From positions 1 to 8,476 of the forward strand of contig DAHVRG010000089.1 of NCBI GenBank assembly GCA_027322565.1: a DNA stretch of 8,476 bases, read 5' to 3'. The notes beneath the pieces were generated by a model, which had not been told where the DNA came from, ran no database searches, and saw only the letters and a program-made list of their open reading frames with translations. Positions 5,445 through 8,476 of the stretch are shown one piece after another. This DNA is from Georgenia sp. GTDB lineage: Bacteria > Actinomycetota > Actinomycetes > Actinomycetales > Actinomycetaceae. The position numbers and the translations under genes were made by a program. The first letter of the stretch is position 1, and each line of letters starts with the position of its first letter.

Positions 5445-8393
5445 CTACGCGGCCGCGCACTGGCCCGTGGCGGGGCCGCTCACCTCGTTCGGTTCGGCCA
5501 TGACCACGGCACTGTTGCCGGTGCAGCGCAGCGGCCCGGACACCGTGTTGCCGGAGACCACGACGTCCAGCGCGGTCCGGTTGCCGGTGAGCGTCACGGG
5601 CCCCCGGACGTCCGTGCCGGAGACGGCGAGCCGGTCCGTGGTGCCCGAGACGGTCAGCGGGCCCCGCAGGGTAGAGCCGGAGACGTCGACGACACTCGCG
5701 CCGGCCGCGGTCACCGGCCCCTCGATGCGGGAGCCGACGACGACGACCCCCGCGCCGGCGCCGACGCTCACCGGTCCGTGGACCTGCGCGTCGGTCAGGC
5801 ACGTCACCCCCTCGGAGAGCCGGAGCGGGCCGTGGTGCGTCCCGGTGACCGTCGCCGTGCACCCGACCGGCGGGGCGCCGGCCGCGGGGAAGCTGTAGAC
5901 GTTGGTCTCGTCGGCGAAGTAGAGCGTCCCGTCCGCGACCATCGCGGAGTAGCGCACCCCGGTGGGCCCGAAGGTGCGCAGCTCGGCGGTCTGCGGGTCG
6001 AGGGTGAACAGCCGTCCGCCGGCGTTGCCGTACACCAGACCGTCCGGGCCGGGGTACATCTCGCTCTGCCGCCCCCAGACGTTGGCGTTGGTCAGCCCGG
6101 TCGCCGCAGTCCGCGCGACCTCATGGGCGGCGACGTCGTACTCGAAGACCGTGCCGTTGTCGGTCATCCCCCACAGCCGGCCGGCGTGGTCGAACGTCAG
6201 CGAGTGGACGACCTCGGCGGCAGGGTCGACGACGGTGGAGGTGACGAGCTCGGCGTCCGCCACGTCCCAGACGAACAGCCGTGCCGCGGTGTCGCTCGGC
6301 GTGCTGTCCAGCCCGCCGTGGACCGAGGTGCCGCCGTAGAGGAGGCCGTCCCGGTACGCCAGGGCGGTGACGCTGTGGCCGGGGACGACGTCCCGGTGCA
6401 CGTCGGCCTCGGTCCCGTCGGGGTCGAACAGCACGAGGGCACCGCCCAGCTCACCGTAGTTGGGCACGGTGGCGGCCGCGGCCAGGTCCCCGGCGGCGAC
6501 GAGGTCGGAGATGCGGTCCTGGCCGACGTCGCGTCCGATGGTCAGGACGTGGCCCGGGTTGGTGCCCCAGTCCCAGTGCTGGTCGAGGTCGCCGACGTAG
6601 AACTGGGCGTTGGGGTAGGCCCCGACGACGAGCCGGTCCCCGACTGCGGTGACGGCGTCGGCCTGTCCGGGCCCGTCGAGCGCCTCCACGGTGCCGGTGG
6701 CGTGGTCCACCCGTGCCATGACGCCGGAGCTGAGGTAGGCGCCGAGGTAGGGGTTGCCGTCAGGCCCCAGGCCCATGGAGTGGATCGTGGCGGGCGCGCC
6801 CTCGACGTCGGTCTCGACGACCTCGCCGGTGCCCTCGTCGAGGTCGTACAGCCAGACCGCGCCGTCCTCGCGGATGCCCACCAGGGTGACACCCGGGTAC
6901 TCCTCCGTCCCGAGCTCGACGAGGTGCAGGGACCGGGTGCCGGGCAGCGCGTGCGCGAGGCCCGACTCCGCCCAGCCGATGGAGAAGCTCTCCCGGGCGG
7001 CGATGTCGAACCCGTGCACCTCGCCGCCGGAGATGTAGTAGAACGCGCCGTCGTGGGACTCCTCGGTGGAGCTGCCCATCGACCGGATGTCCTGGCAGCA
7101 CCACTCCTCGGCCGTGAGGTCGTACAGGGCGATGCTCCGGGCGCCGGCCGGCGAGTAGCCGACGAGGACGAGGTCGTCGTACCGCTCGACGCGGCTGACG
7201 AAGTCGGCGTTGTCCACGATGTCGGCCGGCAGCTCGAGGTCGGTGACCTCCCCGGTCTCGACGTCCACCTCCCGCAGGTACGGCGTGGTCCCCGTGCCCA
7301 CCCACAGCCTGCCCCGGACCTCGGCGAAGCCCCAGGCGTAGGACACGCCCTCGGCGACGGCGCCGTAGTCGCGGATCTCCCCGGTCTGCAGGTCGTAGGA
7401 GTAGACCTTGGCCGACGGGTAGGTGGAGCCGTACAGGACGCCGTCGTGGATGAGCAGCGAGCGCAGCATGCCCTCTCCGACCACCCGCGTGGCGAGCCGC
7501 GTCAGCTCGTGGCTGTGCGGGTCGTAGCTCCACAGGGTGCCGTCGTTGGGTGAGCGCACCGACAGGTAGACCATGTCGTCGGTCGGGTCGACGACGATCG
7601 CCGACGCGACGGAGTAGCCGGTGAAGTCGTGCCGGTCGAGCACCTCGCCCGTGCGCAGGTCGACCATGCTCATGCTCACCGGCTCGCCGTCGTTGAACAG
7701 GTAGCCCACCGGTGTGCCGTCGGACAGGACGGTCGCCTCCGCGAAGCGCACGTTGGGCGTGTGCATCGCCACGCCGTGGTCGACGACGTCGAGGGTCGGC
7801 AGCTCCCGCAGCTCCACCTGGTCGGCGTAGAAGTCGGAGACGGAGGCCTGCATCGAGTAGATGAGGACCGCGGCCGTGGCCGCCCCCTCCGGAGCGACCG
7901 CCTCGACGGCGACCGTGGTCCACTCCTGGGCCGGCAGGCCACGGAAGTGGCTGCTCGTCTGCTGGAGCTGGTTGCCGTCCGCGTCGTAGAAGTGGAGGTA
8001 CATCGACGGGACGCCGTGCTCGACCCACACCCGGTAGGAGGCCTCGTAGGTGCGGCCGGCCTCGACCGGGGCCGGCTCGCTGCGCAGCCCGTAGGCGACG
8101 TCGCTCTCCGGGTCGACCATCCGCATGCTCCACGACCCGTCGAAGGCGACGTCGTCGACCACCTCGCGGCTGCCGTCCCGGCCGGCACCGAAGACGGTCC
8201 AGCCGGGGATGCCGTCCTGCGTCACCGGCTGCTCGAAGCTGTGGTTGGTGACCGGGACGGACCGGCCCGGCCCGGTCGGGGAGGCGTCGGCAGCCGGTGG
8301 GAGGACCAGCGCGACCGCGGCGGCCAGCAGGGCCGCGACCAGCAGTCGGGCCCTGGTCCCGGGTCCGGCTCTGTCCACTCTCTGTTCACTCAT
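5445..8393 (-). CDS. Secreted CBM-like + beta-propeller + beta-helix protein (paralogue B)
   Basis: This 982-aa exported protein is a clear full-length paralogue of the convergent neighbour. The signal peptide has TRARLLVAALLAAAVALVL and a probable ADA-S cleavage after residue 37. Residues about 44-198 form an extra CBM4/9-like jelly-roll domain (NHSFEQPVTQDGIPGW at 50-65, GRTYEASYRVWVE at 113-125, closing DFYADQVELREL at 187-198) that paralogue A lacks. Residues about 205-836 are the propeller, with SVRSPNDGTLW (278-288), VPNYGELGGAL (643-653) and YGGTSVHGGLDSTP (686-699) identical or nearly identical to A. Residues 845-979 are the GP[VL] repeat domain with Cys845, Cys865, Cys957 and Cys979. 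A vicinal CysCys (432-433) is specific to B. ATG 8393 is preferred over an in-frame GTG at 8420 because AAGGAGAAGGG lies 9 bases before the ATG. The likely role is extracellular polysaccharide binding and perhaps cleavage; the CBM call is from pattern and the catalytic call is open. Confidence 0.92.
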   Translation of the reverse strand: MSEQRVDRAGPGTRARLLVAALLAAAVALVLPPAADASPTGPGRSVPVTNHSFEQPVTQDGIPGWTVFGAGRDGSREVVDDVAFDGSWSMRMVDPESDVAYGLRSEPAPVEAGRTYEASYRVWVEHGVPSMYLHFYDADGNQLQQTSSHFRGLPAQEWTTVAVEAVAPEGAATAAVLIYSMQASVSDFYADQVELRELPTLDVVDHGVAMHTPNVRFAEATVLSDGTPVGYLFNDGEPVSMSMVDLRTGEVLDRHDFTGYSVASAIVVDPTDDMVYLSVRSPNDGTLWSYDPHSHELTRLATRVVGEGMLRSLLIHDGVLYGSTYPSAKVYSYDLQTGEIRDYGAVAEGVSYAWGFAEVRGRLWVGTGTTPYLREVDVETGEVTDLELPADIVDNADFVSRVERYDDLVLVGYSPAGARSIALYDLTAEEWCCQDIRSMGSSTEESHDGAFYYISGGEVHGFDIAARESFSIGWAESGLAHALPGTRSLHLVELGTEEYPGVTLVGIREDGAVWLYDLDEGTGEVVETDVEGAPATIHSMGLGPDGNPYLGAYLSSGVMARVDHATGTVEALDGPGQADAVTAVGDRLVVGAYPNAQFYVGDLDQHWDWGTNPGHVLTIGRDVGQDRISDLVAAGDLAAAATVPNYGELGGALVLFDPDGTEADVHRDVVPGHSVTALAYRDGLLYGGTSVHGGLDSTPSDTAARLFVWDVADAELVTSTVVDPAAEVVHSLTFDHAGRLWGMTDNGTVFEYDVAAHEVARTAATGLTNANVWGRQSEMYPGPDGLVYGNAGGRLFTLDPQTAELRTFGPTGVRYSAMVADGTLYFADETNVYSFPAAGAPPVGCTATVTGTHHGPLRLSEGVTCLTDAQVHGPVSVGAGAGVVVVGSRIEGPVTAAGASVVDVSGSTLRGPLTVSGTTDRLAVSGTDVRGPVTLTGNRTALDVVVSGNTVSGPLRCTGNSAVVMAEPNEVSGPATGQCAAA
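5537..5831 (-). repeat. Coding tandem repeats: about 19-residue GP[VL] beta-helix rungs (paralogue B)
   Basis: GP starts occur at residues 855, 873, 892, 911, 931 and 953 (spacings 18, 19, 19, 20, 22), with a final GPATGQC at 973. The register and the four cysteine positions match paralogue A. The last two rungs are slightly longer (for example ALDVVVSGNTVS), so the two copies differ by small insertions in the coil. Confidence 0.68.
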
Positions 8394-8402
8394 CGATACG
8401 TT

Positions 8403-8413
8403 CCCTTCTCCTT
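8403..8413 (-). promoter_or_regulatory. Ribosome binding site deciding the start of paralogue B
   Basis: On the minus strand this reads AAGGAGAAGGG, with nine bases (AACGTATCG) before ATG 8393. If the upstream GTG at 8420 were the start, this purine-rich site would be coding and the signal peptide would gain nine non-typical residues. It therefore supports the ATG. Confidence 0.7.
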
Positions 8414-8417
8414 GTCT

Positions 8418-8431
8418 CACACTCGGTTGTG
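8418..8431 (-). promoter_or_regulatory. Candidate LacI-type operator upstream of paralogue B
   Basis: On the minus strand this reads CACAACCGAGTGTG: perfect CACA/TGTG arms around a CpG centre at 8424-8425. It shares CAACCG with the two operators before paralogue A, but the right half differs (GAGTG instead of GCTTG). It ends 24 bases before the ATG, a plausible repressor position. The remaining 45 bases to the window edge show no convincing -35/-10 pair or further repeat. Confidence 0.3.
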
Positions 8432-8476
8432 CTCGAGGGACGGTCCCCGCAGACGGCGAGGGCTGGACCGCGCAGG

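Noticed and set aside
5778..7553. Long plus-strand open frame (about 590 codons) opposite paralogue B
   Set aside because: Same kind of shadow: low-complexity Gly/Val/Asp/Arg composition, no recognisable motif, and it lies wholly inside the minus-strand gene.
8394..8420. GTG 8420 as start of paralogue B
   Set aside because: It would bury the AAGGAGAAGGG site in the coding sequence and overlap the candidate operator. ATG 8393 has good spacing and gives a normal signal peptide.

Overview
The window is chromosomal DNA from a high-GC actinobacterium. Coding is dense, third positions are strongly G/C, and there are GTG starts, 4-base gene overlaps and Ala-rich Sec signal peptides. Micrococcales (Cellulomonas/Georgenia-like) is my guess from protein style, not a demonstrated assignment. 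I see no tRNA, rRNA, CRISPR array, insertion sequence or other mobile element.

Left half (1-2775, all + strand): a tightly packed operon of predicted intracellular enzymes. It holds the 3' end of a probable Gfo/Idh/MocA-family oxidoreductase, a complete Gfo/Idh/MocA oxidoreductase with a GTGA overlap to it, an alpha/beta-hydrolase of the acetylxylan-esterase/dienelactone-hydrolase type, and an SGNH/GDSL hydrolase with an ATGA overlap. None of the three complete proteins has a signal peptide. This looks like cytoplasmic processing of an imported, ester-substituted sugar or oligosaccharide: deacylation plus NAD(P)-dependent sugar oxidation or epimerisation.

Middle (2776-2909): a 134-bp regulatory gap with two identical 13-bp LacI/GalR-type operator half-palindromes whose CpG centres lie exactly 42 bp apart, about four helical turns. 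A strong ribosome binding site follows.

Right half (2910-8393): two large secreted paralogues in convergent orientation, separated by 69 bp that contain a strong GC-rich hairpin, a likely bidirectional terminator. Each has a signal peptide, a long beta-propeller region in which I count about 14 blade-like units, and a C-terminal beta-helix-like domain of about 19-residue GP[VL] repeats with four conserved cysteines. The minus-strand paralogue also has an N-terminal CBM4/9-like carbohydrate-binding domain. I do not recognise an experimentally defined family for the propeller.

Taken together, the locus reads as a carbohydrate-utilisation cluster under LacI-type sugar control. The propeller proteins would act outside the cell on a polysaccharide (binding or cleavage, undetermined), and the oxidoreductase/esterase operon would process the product inside. 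The propeller pair is the most novel part of the window.
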